Of a DNA stretch of 39,699 nucleotides, positions 17,843-27,075 are shown in pieces. Position numbers and translations under genes: made by a program. The notes beneath the pieces were generated by a model, which was given only the letters and a program-made list of their open reading frames with translations, was not told the DNA's origin and did not search any database. Location of the stretch: assembly GCF_002843385.1 (NCBI RefSeq), contig NZ_MVDE01000044.1:1-39699 (forward strand). The letters run 5' to 3'. The stretch's first letter is position 1. Every line of letters starts with the position of its first letter. Origin of the DNA: Labilibaculum manganireducens (GTDB lineage: Bacteria; Bacteroidota; Bacteroidia; Bacteroidales; Marinifilaceae).

Positions 17843-17865
17843 AGCCGAAAGTTAAACTTTCGGCT
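17843..17865 (-). terminator. terminator of the S41 protease gene
   Basis: AGCCGAAAGT (17843-17852) and ACTTTCGGCT (17856-17865) form a perfect 10-bp stem with loop TAA, followed on the minus strand by seven T. It begins about 12 nt after the stop at 17878. Confidence 0.9.
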
Positions 17866-17877
17866 TAGTATCATTAC

Positions 17878-19491
17878 TTATTCATTCGCTAATTCTTTCT
17901 GATAGATCTTTGGATTACTCAAAACCTCTACCGCTTTTAATATAAAATCATTTTTCTTATTTACGACCTTATAATACTCAGAACTCTCCCATAAATCCCT
18001 GGCCAAAAGTGCTTTTACATGAAGCTTCAAATCATCAACAACAGCAAGATAATCCTCTTCATTTTTCTCTATCCCCTCTTTTTCTCCCATAGAAACGATC
18101 TCTTGAAGCATCTCTTCACTGACTTCAAAGTTTTTATCAAAATCTTCAAAGTTTGCATATTTATTTCTCAACTTCTTCAAATTCCGATCCATATAATTCA
18201 CAACAAAAGGATAAACTACATTTTTCCGAACCAATAAATTGAAATATTTAAAATTAGCCGTTGTATCAATAGGTATAAAAATATCAGGCATAATACCTCC
18301 TCCTCCATAAACGATTCTCTTTTTCACTAATGTATTATACTTTAACGAATCTGGAAAGTGTATACTATCTGCACTTATCATTTCGCCTGATTTATATCTG
18401 TTCAATATATCCAGATGATAATCCTCTAAACCTTTTTCATACGACTTTTGAATACATCTTCCTGTCGGAGTATAATAGTGAGCTGTGGTAAGACGAATCA
18501 TAGATCCATCGGACAATGGAAACTGACGTTGTACCAAACCTTTTCCAAAAGATCTGCGGCCAAGAATTAAGCCTCTGTCCCAATCCTGAATTGCCCCTGC
18601 TACAATCTCCGATGCAGATGCAGATCCTTCATCAAGAAGCACAACAACTTTCCCATTTTTAAAAATACCTTTGGCAGTAGATATATTTTCCCTTCTTGGA
18701 TTTGTTAAACCCTGAGTATAAACAATTAATTGCTCAGCTTCGAATAATTGATCAACAATTTCAATTGCAGCCTGCATATAACCGCCACCATTACCTCTTA
18801 GATCGAGAATCATATCCTGCATATTTTCAGCCTTTAATTTAATTAAAGCTTCCAGAAATTCTTCCGAAGTTGTTGCAGCAAATCGATTAAGTTTGACGTA
18901 ACCAATCTGATTATTAATCATGTAAGCTGCATCCAAACTATGGATAGGAATATTATCTCTTGTTATTACAAAATCGATCAATTCTTTTTCGCGCTTCCTC
19001 TTTACAACAAGACTAACAATTGTTCCTTTATCTCCACGCAGGCTTTTACGAACATCATTATTTTTTAATCCAACAGCGGCAACATTTTCGTTATCAATTT
19101 TTAATATTCGATCGCCGGCACGTAAACCAACCTTTTCTGACGGGCCACCAGGAATGGTTGCTACAACCATTAATGTATCTCTCAAAATATTAAATTGGAT
19201 GCCAATTCCACTAAAACTTCCCTGCAATGGTTCATTCATTTCCTGAATCTCATCTTTGCTTATATAAACCGAATGCGGATCTAATTCAGACAACACTTTA
19301 ACAATTGCATCTTCTGTTAATCGATCAAGACTAACTGTATCAACATAGAATGCATCGATTAATGCCAACAAATTTTGATATTTTATCGCTTGATTCTTTA
19401 CTGATTGAGCCTTAAGTCCACCGACATACATAAACAGGCCGACTAAACAGATAGAAACCACGTTCCTCAAAAATAATTTCTTACTACTCAT
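17878..19491 (-). CDS. S41 family C-terminal processing protease
   Basis: The 537-aa envelope protease of the CtpA/Prc family has an N-terminal signal or membrane anchor (about 8-28), a PDZ domain (about 85-165; GIGIQF and AGDRILKIDNENV) and the S41 catalytic domain. The Ser-Lys dyad is S292 (GSASASE) and K317 (SFGKGLVQ), 25 residues apart as in E. coli Prc. It cleaves proteins near their C-terminus in the periplasm. A C-terminal extension of about 170 residues follows. The gene is divergent from the pseudo-receiver/Hpt gene with a 106-nt shared promoter region. Confidence 0.95.
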   Translation of the reverse strand: MSSKKLFLRNVVSICLVGLFMYVGGLKAQSVKNQAIKYQNLLALIDAFYVDTVSLDRLTEDAIVKVLSELDPHSVYISKDEIQEMNEPLQGSFSGIGIQFNILRDTLMVVATIPGGPSEKVGLRAGDRILKIDNENVAAVGLKNNDVRKSLRGDKGTIVSLVVKRKREKELIDFVITRDNIPIHSLDAAYMINNQIGYVKLNRFAATTSEEFLEALIKLKAENMQDMILDLRGNGGGYMQAAIEIVDQLFEAEQLIVYTQGLTNPRRENISTAKGIFKNGKVVVLLDEGSASASEIVAGAIQDWDRGLILGRRSFGKGLVQRQFPLSDGSMIRLTTAHYYTPTGRCIQKSYEKGLEDYHLDILNRYKSGEMISADSIHFPDSLKYNTLVKKRIVYGGGGIMPDIFIPIDTTANFKYFNLLVRKNVVYPFVVNYMDRNLKKLRNKYANFEDFDKNFEVSEEMLQEIVSMGEKEGIEKNEEDYLAVVDDLKLHVKALLARDLWESSEYYKVVNKKNDFILKAVEVLSNPKIYQKELANE

Positions 19492-19597
19492 ATAAATTAT
19501 GCTTTTTAATAAATTTTGCGCAAATTGATTTTAAATTTCAAAAAGTCACCGAAAGATACAATTTTTATAAGAAATACAGGTATTGTAAAATACAAAT

Positions 19598-20332
19598 ATG
19601 AAACATAAACCGAACATACTTTTAATTGGTTTTCATAATTCACTGAACATTGATTCAATGACTCAAATAGCTTTTGAAAATTGTAACACAGGACAGGAAG
19701 CAATTGAATTAATCATCGATGAAAATTTTGATTTAATTATCTCAAAATATAAGTTAGATGACCAAAATGCTATTGAATTAAATCAGTCTGTTAAATCTGT
19801 AAAAAGCTACTCCGCAAATACTATTCCAAAAAATAATAAGCTTCTTATTATTACCACTAATCCTGAAGAAGAGCAGCTTTGCAAAGACAATAAAATACTG
19901 TTCTTTCCAGAAAATCTCAATTTAAAATCACTGATACTGAAACTAATCGATCTTCCAAAAGAAATAAAAAGAGGTGATCAAAAAGTCGCTATTATTAATT
20001 TCAAAGATCTTTTTAAACGGGTTGACAACAATCGTGAATTTATACAAACAGTAATCGAAAAGTTTTTTGAAATTTGGAAATCCCGAATTAATGACATTCA
20101 AACTCCTTTAAATAACGGGGAATTTAAACTTGCAAAGGATGCTGCTCATAAACTAAAAGGAGTATTGGCAAACTTCTCTATGGAAGCTGCAAGAACTACT
20201 ATTATCGAATTGGAAAAACATATTTTAGATAACGATCAGGAATTATCAGTTCAAAAATTAAATCAATTAATTACTGATATTGAGAATACCCGCAAATTTT
20301 ATCTTGACAACCAAGATCAATTCAAATCCTAA
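19598..20332 (+). CDS. pseudo-receiver plus Hpt phosphotransfer protein
   Basis: The 244-aa protein has a receiver-like N-terminal half (about 1-120) and a histidine phosphotransfer domain (about 132-240). The Hpt acceptor is H184 in AKDAAHKLKGVLANF. In the receiver half the segment FDLIISKYKL aligns with the usual DLIISDxxLP, so the phosphoacceptor Asp is replaced by K50, and it should not be phosphorylated. It may therefore act as a docking domain for a histidine kinase while the Hpt relays phosphate onwards. No kinase or response regulator is adjacent; the nearest receiver in the window is the PP2C protein at 34322. The gene is monocistronic, ending at a hairpin. Confidence 0.85.
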   Translation: MKHKPNILLIGFHNSLNIDSMTQIAFENCNTGQEAIELIIDENFDLIISKYKLDDQNAIELNQSVKSVKSYSANTIPKNNKLLIITTNPEEEQLCKDNKILFFPENLNLKSLILKLIDLPKEIKRGDQKVAIINFKDLFKRVDNNREFIQTVIEKFFEIWKSRINDIQTPLNNGEFKLAKDAAHKLKGVLANFSMEAARTTIIELEKHILDNDQELSVQKLNQLITDIENTRKFYLDNQDQFKS

Positions 20333-20349
20333 CATTTCAATTAAAATAA

Positions 20350-20381
20350 AACGCAATACCTTCAATCGAAGATATTGCGTT
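20350..20381. terminator. terminator between hpt gene and guaA
   Basis: AACGCAATA with CTTC pairs with GAAG and TATTGCGTT around loop AATC, with single mismatches in the stem. On the minus strand a TTTTATTTTAA tail follows, so it fits guaA best; the plus strand lacks a T-run. Confidence 0.65.
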
Positions 20382-20415
20382 GCAATATATATATTTTAGC
20401 CTTTACTGTAGAGTA

Positions 20416-21948
20416 TTATTCCCACTCGATAGTTGCCGGTGGTTTTGAGCTTATGTCATAAACAACTCTGTTGACACCTTTCACTCCATTAATAATCTTG
20501 TTCGAAATTTTTGCAAGAAATTCATAAGGCAAATGTGACCAATCTGCTGTCATTCCATCTGTAGACCCAACAGCCCTTAAGGCAACAACACTTTCATAAG
20601 TTCTCTCATCTCCCATAACACCAACAGACTGAACCGGCAACAACATCACTCCTGCCTGCCAAACTTCATCGTACAATCCATCTTCTACCAATCCTGAGAT
20701 AAAGATGTGATCAACCTCCTGAAGAATACGAACTTTTTCAGCAGTAATATCACCTAAAATACGAATTCCCAAACCAGGTCCTGGAAATGGATGACGACTA
20801 ATAAATTTATCTTCCAATCCCATACTTCTTCCTACTCTTCGAACCTCATCTTTAAAAAGCAACTTTAATGGCTCAACCACCTTCAATTTCATAAAATCAG
20901 GTAATCCCCCAACATTATGGTGAGACTTAATGGTTTGCGACGGTCCTCCGGATACCGATACTGATTCAATAACATCAGGATAAATAGTTCCTTGTCCTAA
21001 CCATTTGGCATTTTCAACTTTATGAGATTCTTCATCGAAAACCTCAATAAAGGCATTACCAATTATTTTACGCTTAGTTTCAGGATCGGTAACACCAGCC
21101 AGTGCAGAAATAAATTTCTCTCCCGCATCAACACCAATCACATTCAATCCTAAAGTTTCATATTTTTTTAATACATCGGCAAACTCATTCTTACGCAACA
21201 AACCATTATCAACAAAAATACAATACAGGTTTTTACCTATTGCTTTGTGTACCAACATAGCTGCTACCGTTGAATCAACACCTCCCGATAAGCCAAGAAT
21301 TACTCTGTCATTACCCAGCTTTTCTTTTAATTCAGCAACTGTTGTTTCAACAAATGCATCAGGTGTCCAATTCTGGTGGCAACCACAAATATCTACGATA
21401 TAATTCTTCAACAGAATACTTCCTTCTGTTGTGTGATACACTTCAGGATGGAACTGAATTCCGAAGCTTGTCTCGCCTTCAATCGCAAATGCGGCATTCT
21501 CTACATCCGAAGTACTTGCAATTACTTTAAAATTTGAAGGCATTTTCTCAATGGTATCACCATGCGACATCCACACTTGCGAATTCAAGCTAATGCCTTT
21601 CAATAATTCGTTGCTGTTATCTACAGAAGTAAGATTGGCACGACCATATTCACGTTTATTAGAAGCCATAACTTCTCCACCAAAACAATGAGCCAAATGC
21701 TGCGCACCATAACAAACTCCCAGAAGTGGAAGTTTACCTTTTATTTCTAATAAATTTGGAATCGGAGCCTTTTCGTCACGAACAGAAAACGGACTTCCAG
21801 AAAGAATAACTCCTTTAATCGATTCATCGATAACAGGAGGACTATTAAAGGGATGAATTTCACAATAAACGTTTAATTCACGAACTCGTCTGGCAATCAA
21901 CTGTGTATATTGTGAGCCAAAATCTAAAATCAGAATTTTTTCCTGCAT
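20416..21948 (-). CDS. guaA: GMP synthase (glutamine-hydrolysing)
   Basis: The 510-aa full-length enzyme converts XMP, glutamine and ATP to GMP. The glutaminase triad is C79 (GVCYGAQ), H167 and E169 (QFHPEV). The ATP pyrophosphatase P-loop is SGGVDS (221-226). The C-terminal dimerisation domain ends in the usual [16 protein letters not shown]. It is monocistronic, with a -7 promoter element 46 nt upstream and a hairpin terminator downstream. No other purine gene (such as guaB) is adjacent. No purine riboswitch is evident in the short leader. Confidence 0.98.
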   Translation of the reverse strand: MQEKILILDFGSQYTQLIARRVRELNVYCEIHPFNSPPVIDESIKGVILSGSPFSVRDEKAPIPNLLEIKGKLPLLGVCYGAQHLAHCFGGEVMASNKREYGRANLTSVDNSNELLKGISLNSQVWMSHGDTIEKMPSNFKVIASTSDVENAAFAIEGETSFGIQFHPEVYHTTEGSILLKNYIVDICGCHQNWTPDAFVETTVAELKEKLGNDRVILGLSGGVDSTVAAMLVHKAIGKNLYCIFVDNGLLRKNEFADVLKKYETLGLNVIGVDAGEKFISALAGVTDPETKRKIIGNAFIEVFDEESHKVENAKWLGQGTIYPDVIESVSVSGGPSQTIKSHHNVGGLPDFMKLKVVEPLKLLFKDEVRRVGRSMGLEDKFISRHPFPGPGLGIRILGDITAEKVRILQEVDHIFISGLVEDGLYDEVWQAGVMLLPVQSVGVMGDERTYESVVALRAVGSTDGMTADWSHLPYEFLAKISNKIINGVKGVNRVVYDISSKPPATIEWE

Positions 21949-21994
21949 AAAATCTATAAATTGAGGGGGTTGTTCAGTAATCCTATTTGGCGTA

Positions 21995-22002
21995 CAAAGA
22001 TA
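21995..22002 (-). promoter_or_regulatory. -7 promoter element of guaA
   Basis: TATCTTTG on the minus strand matches TAnnTTTG exactly, 46 nt before the guaA ATG. No strong -33 box was seen. Confidence 0.5.
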
Positions 22003-22068
22003 TACAAATTTTGTTCTCGTAAACTACATTATTTGAATACGCGAATCAAAAAACACCTGATTGCAAAT

Positions 22069-22329
22069 CTATTTGTACTTTATCTTCAATACCAAAATTA
22101 TTAAGGTCAAACCAAGAGTAATAACATTTGCAATTATAACTGGCCAGGCATCTATCAACACCCCATAAATCAACCACATAAGTATTCCAACATTAAACAT
22201 GGAATACATTGCCAAAGACAAATCTTTCGTTTGTTTCGTTTTAATAACACGTAATGCTTGCGGGATAAATGAAACGGTAGTACAGAAAGCTGCAGCAAAA
22301 CCTAAAATCGACACAAAGGTAGTTTCCAT
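22069..22329 (-). CDS. SemiSWEET family small sugar transporter
   Basis: The 86-aa protein has three membrane helices and the PQ motif at P23-Q24 (SFIPQALRVI), the hallmark of bacterial SemiSWEETs, which dimerise to form a sugar uniporter. A charged loop (KTKQTKDLS) separates helices 1 and 2, as expected. The substrate is unknown. It follows the C1 peptidase gene on the same strand, separated by a strong hairpin, and precedes guaA, which has its own promoter. Its own promoter is not clear. Confidence 0.9.
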   Translation of the reverse strand: METTFVSILGFAAAFCTTVSFIPQALRVIKTKQTKDLSLAMYSMFNVGILMWLIYGVLIDAWPVIIANVITLGLTLIILVLKIKYK

Positions 22330-22349
22330 TAATTATTTCAGTTAAACCA

Positions 22350-22376
22350 AAACCCCTAAGAAAATCTTAGGGGTTT
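22350..22376 (-). terminator. hairpin after the C1 peptidase gene
   Basis: AAACCCCTAAGA (22350-22361) and TCTTAGGGGTTT (22365-22376) form a perfect 12-bp stem with a 3-nt loop, 5 nt after the stop of the upstream peptidase gene. The T-run beyond the stem is short (TTGGTTT), so some read-through into the SemiSWEET gene is possible. Confidence 0.7.
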
Positions 22377-22381
22377 GTAAA

Positions 22382-23629
22382 TTACTTAAATTTTTTCAGA
22401 AGGTCTTTCACTGCATCTTTATGAACTGTAAATCCCATCATTTTAAGTTTCACGTAATCTTCATGGAAGAAATAATATCCAAATTCAGCTGAGTTTTCAT
22501 CAATATTTCTTGACCCCGAACTTGAATCTTTAATCAAATACCAGTCTTTACCTTCCTTATCAACATAGTAACCCACCAAATGCATTCCATGATCATCGGT
22601 CGTAGAACCATTCGAAAAACGTAACTGACGCGCATCATCATTAATGTACTCCGAAGGAATATCAAATGATGGAACCATGGCACAATTCGTTGTTCTTAAG
22701 AAGCCGGCCTCAGAAACATCTCCACCAATACTCATTGTGTAACCACTACGAACAGCTTTCTTCACAGCAGTCATATAATCATCTAAAGGAACATTGTAAT
22801 ACTCTTTAGAATGCCACCAATTGTCAGGCACTTTGTATTCAACCTGTTCCCAATATGGCTCTTGTTTGTACGAAAGAATTTCCACATAATCATCCATATT
22901 TAATTTCAGATAATCAGCAAGATAAGTTTGTGGTGTATACTCCTTTCCTTCCACTGTAAATTTTGAAGGAGGTGTTCCTAAATAATGATTCATGATCGAT
23001 TTGATCGTTGAAAGAGCTTCCCCCTCATTCCATGCATTACTTTGCTTTAATCCATTCAGAAAATCCATCATTTCCTTATACATCTTCGCATGAGTATGGA
23101 ATTTACGACCATTCAACAAGCCCGTAAACTCGCTCTCAGGGCATGCTCCGTATTCTTTCCATATTCGGGCAACTGAATTACCTTCGGCACCTTCTTCGAA
23201 ATGAGAATCTCCTCTTTCCTGAATAAAACGACGGGCTTTTTCAACGTACTCCCAATACACTGTATACAGCTCAGAAATTTTTACTTCTTTTTTGTGTAAA
23301 CGATACACTTCCGATTCATAAAATGAAGTGGTGGAAAAACACCAGCATGTTCCGGTATTTCCCTGCGAAAGTGTCGGTTGTGCCCATTCCGTATTGTTTT
23401 TATACAATGATACTTTATTGGGCAATTCATAAGAGCTTTGATCCATAAAGAATTTTTTGTCAACATCTTTACTTTCCAATTGCTCATCCACATTACGAAT
23501 GTCCTTCAGAATCGAATTTTGATAATAGCCAGGTTTGTATTCCTGAAATTTCGATTTATCTTGCTTTTGCTGTCCCATTACTGATGAGCAAAGGGCAAAA
23601 GCCAAGCCAATAAATAGTAATCGCTTCAT
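22382..23629 (-). CDS. secreted C1 family cysteine peptidase
   Basis: The 415-aa papain-like protein is related to bleomycin hydrolase/aminopeptidase C. It has a signal peptide (MKRLLFIGLAFALCSSVMGQ). The oxyanion Gln is Q89, the nucleophile C95 (NTGTCWCFST) and the catalytic His H347 (DDHGMH). The usual catalytic Asn (KNSWG motif) is replaced by D368 (YLIKDSSSG). Asp at this place occurs in some Bacteroidota homologues and may preserve activity. The signal peptide separates it from cytosolic bleomycin hydrolase. It is probably monocistronic, with a hairpin after its stop. Confidence 0.9.
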   Translation of the reverse strand: MKRLLFIGLAFALCSSVMGQQKQDKSKFQEYKPGYYQNSILKDIRNVDEQLESKDVDKKFFMDQSSYELPNKVSLYKNNTEWAQPTLSQGNTGTCWCFSTTSFYESEVYRLHKKEVKISELYTVYWEYVEKARRFIQERGDSHFEEGAEGNSVARIWKEYGACPESEFTGLLNGRKFHTHAKMYKEMMDFLNGLKQSNAWNEGEALSTIKSIMNHYLGTPPSKFTVEGKEYTPQTYLADYLKLNMDDYVEILSYKQEPYWEQVEYKVPDNWWHSKEYYNVPLDDYMTAVKKAVRSGYTMSIGGDVSEAGFLRTTNCAMVPSFDIPSEYINDDARQLRFSNGSTTDDHGMHLVGYYVDKEGKDWYLIKDSSSGSRNIDENSAEFGYYFFHEDYVKLKMMGFTVHKDAVKDLLKKFK

Positions 23630-23691
23630 TTGTGTGTCTATTTTAAATTTTATGAACTGCTAAAGTAAAAAAAAACTTGATTGTAATATGA

Positions 23692-24621
23692 TTAATCCCT
23701 ATCAAGTTCCACAAAAAACTTTTTCCCATCTTCGGCCAGTGCTGAATTTGGGAAAACATCTTTTGCCTCTTTTAGATGTTCTTTTAAATCCTCGAAACGA
23801 GCAGAAAAATGACCAATTAGTAATTTTTTCACATTAGCTTCTACAGCGATTTTCGCTGCTTGTTCTGCGGTTGAATGGTAGGTTTTCTTTGCCCGCTTTT
23901 CTTCTGCCTTTAAAAATGTTGCTTCATGATACAATAAATCGACACCTTCAATTATTGGTGCAATTTTTGGCAAATACGCCGTATCTGTACAAAAAGCGTA
24001 ACTTCTTACTTTTAGCGGATCGTTTGTCAACTTTTTATTCGGAACCACCTCTCCATCTTCACGAATAAAATCTTCGCCTTGCTTAATAGCATGCCTGTTT
24101 TTAATAGGAATATTATAAAAAGTCAGCATATCCGATTTTAAAGTCCGAAGTCTTTCCTTTTCTTTAAACAGAAATCCAGCACAAGGCATTGCACCGTGTT
24201 TTAAAGGAAATGACTGTACAATTACAGAATCATCCTCAAATAAGGTTTGAATTTCGGTTCCAAAAATGGTATGATAAAAAATCTGATAATCAAGTTTCGT
24301 CTCCAACAGTTCCAATTGAAACTGAATGAATCTTTCCAATTTACTATGACCGTAAATATGAAGATCCGATTTTCGTCCCTGAAGCGAGAAAGTAGACAGC
24401 AAACCAATCAATCCAAAGATATGATCGCCATGCATGTGCGAAATTAGAATATGGTTGATTCGGCTCATCGGAACTCTGAACCGCTTCATTTGAATTTGTG
24501 TTCCCTCTCCGCAGTCTATTAAAAAAAACCGCTCAAGTACATTGAGTACTTGAGCGGTTGGGAATCTTTTGGTAGTTGGTAAAGCAGAGTTACTGCCTAA
24601 GATTGTTACTTCAAATTTCAC
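23692..24621 (-). CDS. rnz: ribonuclease Z
   Basis: The 309-aa metallo-beta-lactamase-fold endonuclease removes 3' trailers from tRNA precursors. The main zinc-binding motif is HMHGDH (62-67), and the DCGEGTQ motif is at 36-42. Later ligands include D215-area FCTDTAY and the LLIGHFSARF segment near the C-terminus. The start at 24621 lies 3 nt after the stop of the STAS gene, so the two are probably co-transcribed, but a perfect terminator-like hairpin lies in codons 21-34. RNase Z matters for the tRNA-Asp copy at 39255, which has no encoded CCA. Confidence 0.95.
   Translation of the reverse strand: MKFEVTILGSNSALPTTKRFPTAQVLNVLERFFLIDCGEGTQIQMKRFRVPMSRINHILISHMHGDHIFGLIGLLSTFSLQGRKSDLHIYGHSKLERFIQFQLELLETKLDYQIFYHTIFGTEIQTLFEDDSVIVQSFPLKHGAMPCAGFLFKEKERLRTLKSDMLTFYNIPIKNRHAIKQGEDFIREDGEVVPNKKLTNDPLKVRSYAFCTDTAYLPKIAPIIEGVDLLYHEATFLKAEEKRAKKTYHSTAEQAAKIAVEANVKKLLIGHFSARFEDLKEHLKEAKDVFPNSALAEDGKKFFVELDRD
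24521..24559 (-). terminator. terminator-like hairpin inside rnz
   Basis: On the minus strand AACCGCTCAAGTAC (24546-24559) and GTACTTGAGCGGTT (24527-24540) form a perfect 14-bp stem with loop TCAAT and then a run of T reaching 24521 (eight T including two of the stem). This has every mark of a strong intrinsic terminator, but it lies in rnz codons 21-34 and encodes conserved residues (QVLNVLERFFLIDCG). It could end most rpsA-STAS transcripts, leaving a minority for rnz. Confidence 0.7.
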
Positions 24622-24624
24622 TAA

Positions 24625-24984
24625 CTATTTGTTTAATTCAATTTGACCTTTCATCGTTGAAACAGCATCATCCATATTATAAGAAATATTTAGAACCGAA
24701 TCCAACTGAGAAATTGAAACTAATCGTTCAACAGCAGGCTGCAGGCCATGAAGCACAAATGTTCCATTAGCATTTTTACACAACCTATTGGCTACAAGTA
24801 TTGCACTAAGACCAGACGAATCACAATATGTACAAGGAGTTAAATCCAAAAGGATACTTTTCTCACCATTTCCGGAAATTAAAACCAATTCTGATTTTAA
24901 AGCAGGAGCAATGTGGGTATCCAACTTGTCTTTCAATACCTGTACAAGGGTATAACCATCTTTCTTGTCAATCTTGAAATCCAT
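24625..24984 (-). CDS. STAS-domain anti-anti-sigma factor
   Basis: The 119-aa protein is a single STAS domain of the SpoIIAA/RsbV type. The phosphorylation motif is CDSSGLSAIL, with S57 aligning with the phosphorylated Ser58 of Bacillus SpoIIAA. In its unphosphorylated form such a protein binds an anti-sigma kinase and releases its partner. It starts 17 nt after rpsA ends and stops 3 nt before rnz, so the three genes look like one transcription unit. Likely partners in the window are the PP2C phosphatase at 34322 and a GHKL kinase such as SiaB, but no direct link is visible. Confidence 0.9.
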   Translation of the reverse strand: MDFKIDKKDGYTLVQVLKDKLDTHIAPALKSELVLISGNGEKSILLDLTPCTYCDSSGLSAILVANRLCKNANGTFVLHGLQPAVERLVSISQLDSVLNISYNMDDAVSTMKGQIELNK

Positions 24985-25001
24985 AATTACTTAATTTTTA
25001 A

Positions 25002-26807
25002 TTATTTCTCGCCAACTTCGTCGCTTTCCATTTGCGATTTCAAAGCAGCTAGTTCTGATATATCACCTAAGGTAGTCTTTTCTAGTGAATCTTTCACTTT
25101 TTTAACTCCTTTTTTAGCGATTTTTGCTACTTCTTTTTTCTTCGCAGTCTCGTCAGCTTTCTTCTCATCTTCGAAAGTTCTTGAGTGAGAAAGAATGATT
25201 CTTTTCGCTGCTTTTGAAAATTCAATAACTTTGAAAGTTAATTTTTCTTCAACTTTAGCTTGCGAGCCATCTTCTTTCACAAGGTGACGTGGAGTTGCAA
25301 ATCCTTCCACTCCGTAAGGAAGAGCAATTACAGCACCTTTTTCGAAAATATCAACGATAGTTCCTTCGTGAACTGAGTCGGTTGTAAAGATTGTTTCGAA
25401 TACATCCCATGGATTTTCTTCCAATTGTTTGTGTCCTAAACTTAATCTTCTGTTATCCTTATCTATTTCAAGAACAACAACTTCAATTTCAGCACCGATA
25501 GTAGTAAATTCAGCTGGATGCTTCACTTTCTTAGTCCAGGAAAGATCTGAAATATGAATTAATCCGTCAACACCTTCTTCGATTTCAACAAATACACCAA
25601 AATTAGTGAAGTTGCGAACTTTAGCAGTGTGCTTAGAGTTAACAGCATATTTAGCCTCAATTCCTTCCCAAGGATCTTGTTTCAATTGCTTGATACCAAG
25701 AGACATTTTTCTCTCGTCGCGATCCAATGTTAAGATTTGAGCTTCTACCTCGTCTCCAACTTTCATGAAATCCTGAGCAGATCTCAAATGCTGTGACCAA
25801 GACATCTCTGATACGTGAATTAATCCTTCAACACCAGTAGCGATCTCAACAAATGCACCATAATCAGCCATAACAACAACTTTTCCTTTCAAGTTATCGC
25901 CAACTTTCATTTCTGCATCAAGAGCATCCCATGGATGAGGAGTTAATTGTTTTAGACCAAGAGCGATACGTTTTTTATCATCATCAAAATCAAGGATAAC
26001 AACGTTCAATTTCTGATCTAATTCAACAATCTCGCTTGGGTGAGTTACTCTACCCCATGACAGGTCAGTAATATGGATTAAACCATCTACTCCACCTAAG
26101 TCAATAAACACACCGTAAGAAGTGATGTTTTTAACAGTTCCTTCAAGAACCTGACCTTTTTCAAGCTTAGCGATAATTTCTTTCTTCTGTTGTTCCAATT
26201 CAGCTTCGATAAGAGCTTTGTGAGATACAACAACATTTTTGAATTCGTGGTTGATTTTCACAACTTTGAATTCCATAGTTTTTCCAACGAATACATCGTA
26301 GTCGCGGATAGGCTTAACATCAATTTGAGATCCTGGCAAGAAAGCCTCGATTCCAAATACATCAACGATCATACCACCTTTAGTACGGCATTTGATGTAA
26401 CCCTTAATAATTTCGTCTTTTTCAAGAGCCGCGTTAACACGATCCCATGAACGTAACGCACGAGCTTTTTTGTGTGAAAGAACTAACTGTCCTTTTTTGT
26501 CTTCTTGATTTTCAACATAAACTTCAACTGTATCACCAATTGCTAATTCAGTATTATATCTGAATTCGTTTAAGCTGACAATACCGTCGGATTTGTAACC
26601 AATATTGATTACAACTTCTCTTTTGTTCATTGAAATAACTGTACCATCAATTACTTCTTTTTCAGAAATGGTAGATAAAGTTTTATCATACATTTCTTCT
26701 AAATCTTTTCTGTTTCCACCAGCGAAACCTTCGTCACTTGTGAACGCATCCCAATCAAATTCTGCATCTGGAGCAGAACTGTCTACTTTTTTGTTTTCTT
26801 CAATCAT
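25002..26807 (-). CDS. rpsA: 30S ribosomal protein S1
   Basis: The 601-aa protein has six S1 RNA-binding repeats. The best are at about 222-290 (GVFIDLGGVDGLIHITDLSW), 307-375 (GAFVEIATGVEGLIHVSEMSW) and 394-462 (GVFVEIEEGVDGLIHISDLSW); the first two and the sixth are more divergent. A Lys/Glu-rich tail follows. S1 brings mRNAs to the 30S subunit; in Bacteroidota, where Shine-Dalgarno pairing is weak, it is thought especially important. It is followed by the STAS and rnz genes with only 17 nt between. Confidence 0.97.
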   Translation of the reverse strand: MIEENKKVDSSAPDAEFDWDAFTSDEGFAGGNRKDLEEMYDKTLSTISEKEVIDGTVISMNKREVVINIGYKSDGIVSLNEFRYNTELAIGDTVEVYVENQEDKKGQLVLSHKKARALRSWDRVNAALEKDEIIKGYIKCRTKGGMIVDVFGIEAFLPGSQIDVKPIRDYDVFVGKTMEFKVVKINHEFKNVVVSHKALIEAELEQQKKEIIAKLEKGQVLEGTVKNITSYGVFIDLGGVDGLIHITDLSWGRVTHPSEIVELDQKLNVVILDFDDDKKRIALGLKQLTPHPWDALDAEMKVGDNLKGKVVVMADYGAFVEIATGVEGLIHVSEMSWSQHLRSAQDFMKVGDEVEAQILTLDRDERKMSLGIKQLKQDPWEGIEAKYAVNSKHTAKVRNFTNFGVFVEIEEGVDGLIHISDLSWTKKVKHPAEFTTIGAEIEVVVLEIDKDNRRLSLGHKQLEENPWDVFETIFTTDSVHEGTIVDIFEKGAVIALPYGVEGFATPRHLVKEDGSQAKVEEKLTFKVIEFSKAAKRIILSHSRTFEDEKKADETAKKKEVAKIAKKGVKKVKDSLEKTTLGDISELAALKSQMESDEVGEK

Positions 26808-26859
26808 TTGTTTAATTACTTTTCACTAATAAATTAGACATTATATATAAAATTCGGTG

Positions 26860-26867
26860 CAAAAGTA
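26860..26867 (-). promoter_or_regulatory. -7 promoter element of rpsA
   Basis: TACTTTTG on the minus strand matches TAnnTTTG exactly and gives a leader of about 45 nt. No -33 box at 19-nt spacing was identified. Confidence 0.5.
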
Positions 26868-26996
26868 TACAATTATTCTGAGGAATATATAAGTTACAGC
26901 TATTTTTTCAGGAAATCCATTAAAATAATCACAATTATCAAGCTCTTTAACCAAAACTATTTCGACACACTATTTATATTTTAAATAAACTCGTTT

Positions 26997-27004
26997 AACT
27001 TTGT
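26997..27004 (+). promoter_or_regulatory. -7 promoter element of the PhnA-like gene
   Basis: TAACTTTG matches TAnnTTTG exactly; a weak TTTA lies 19 nt upstream. The leader to the ATG at 27076 would be about 65 nt. Confidence 0.55.
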
Positions 27005-27075
27005 GCTCTGATAAATCGAGCTGGTCAATCTAAGAAAAAAGATTGTTCAACAGACACAAATTAAACAATAAGAAA

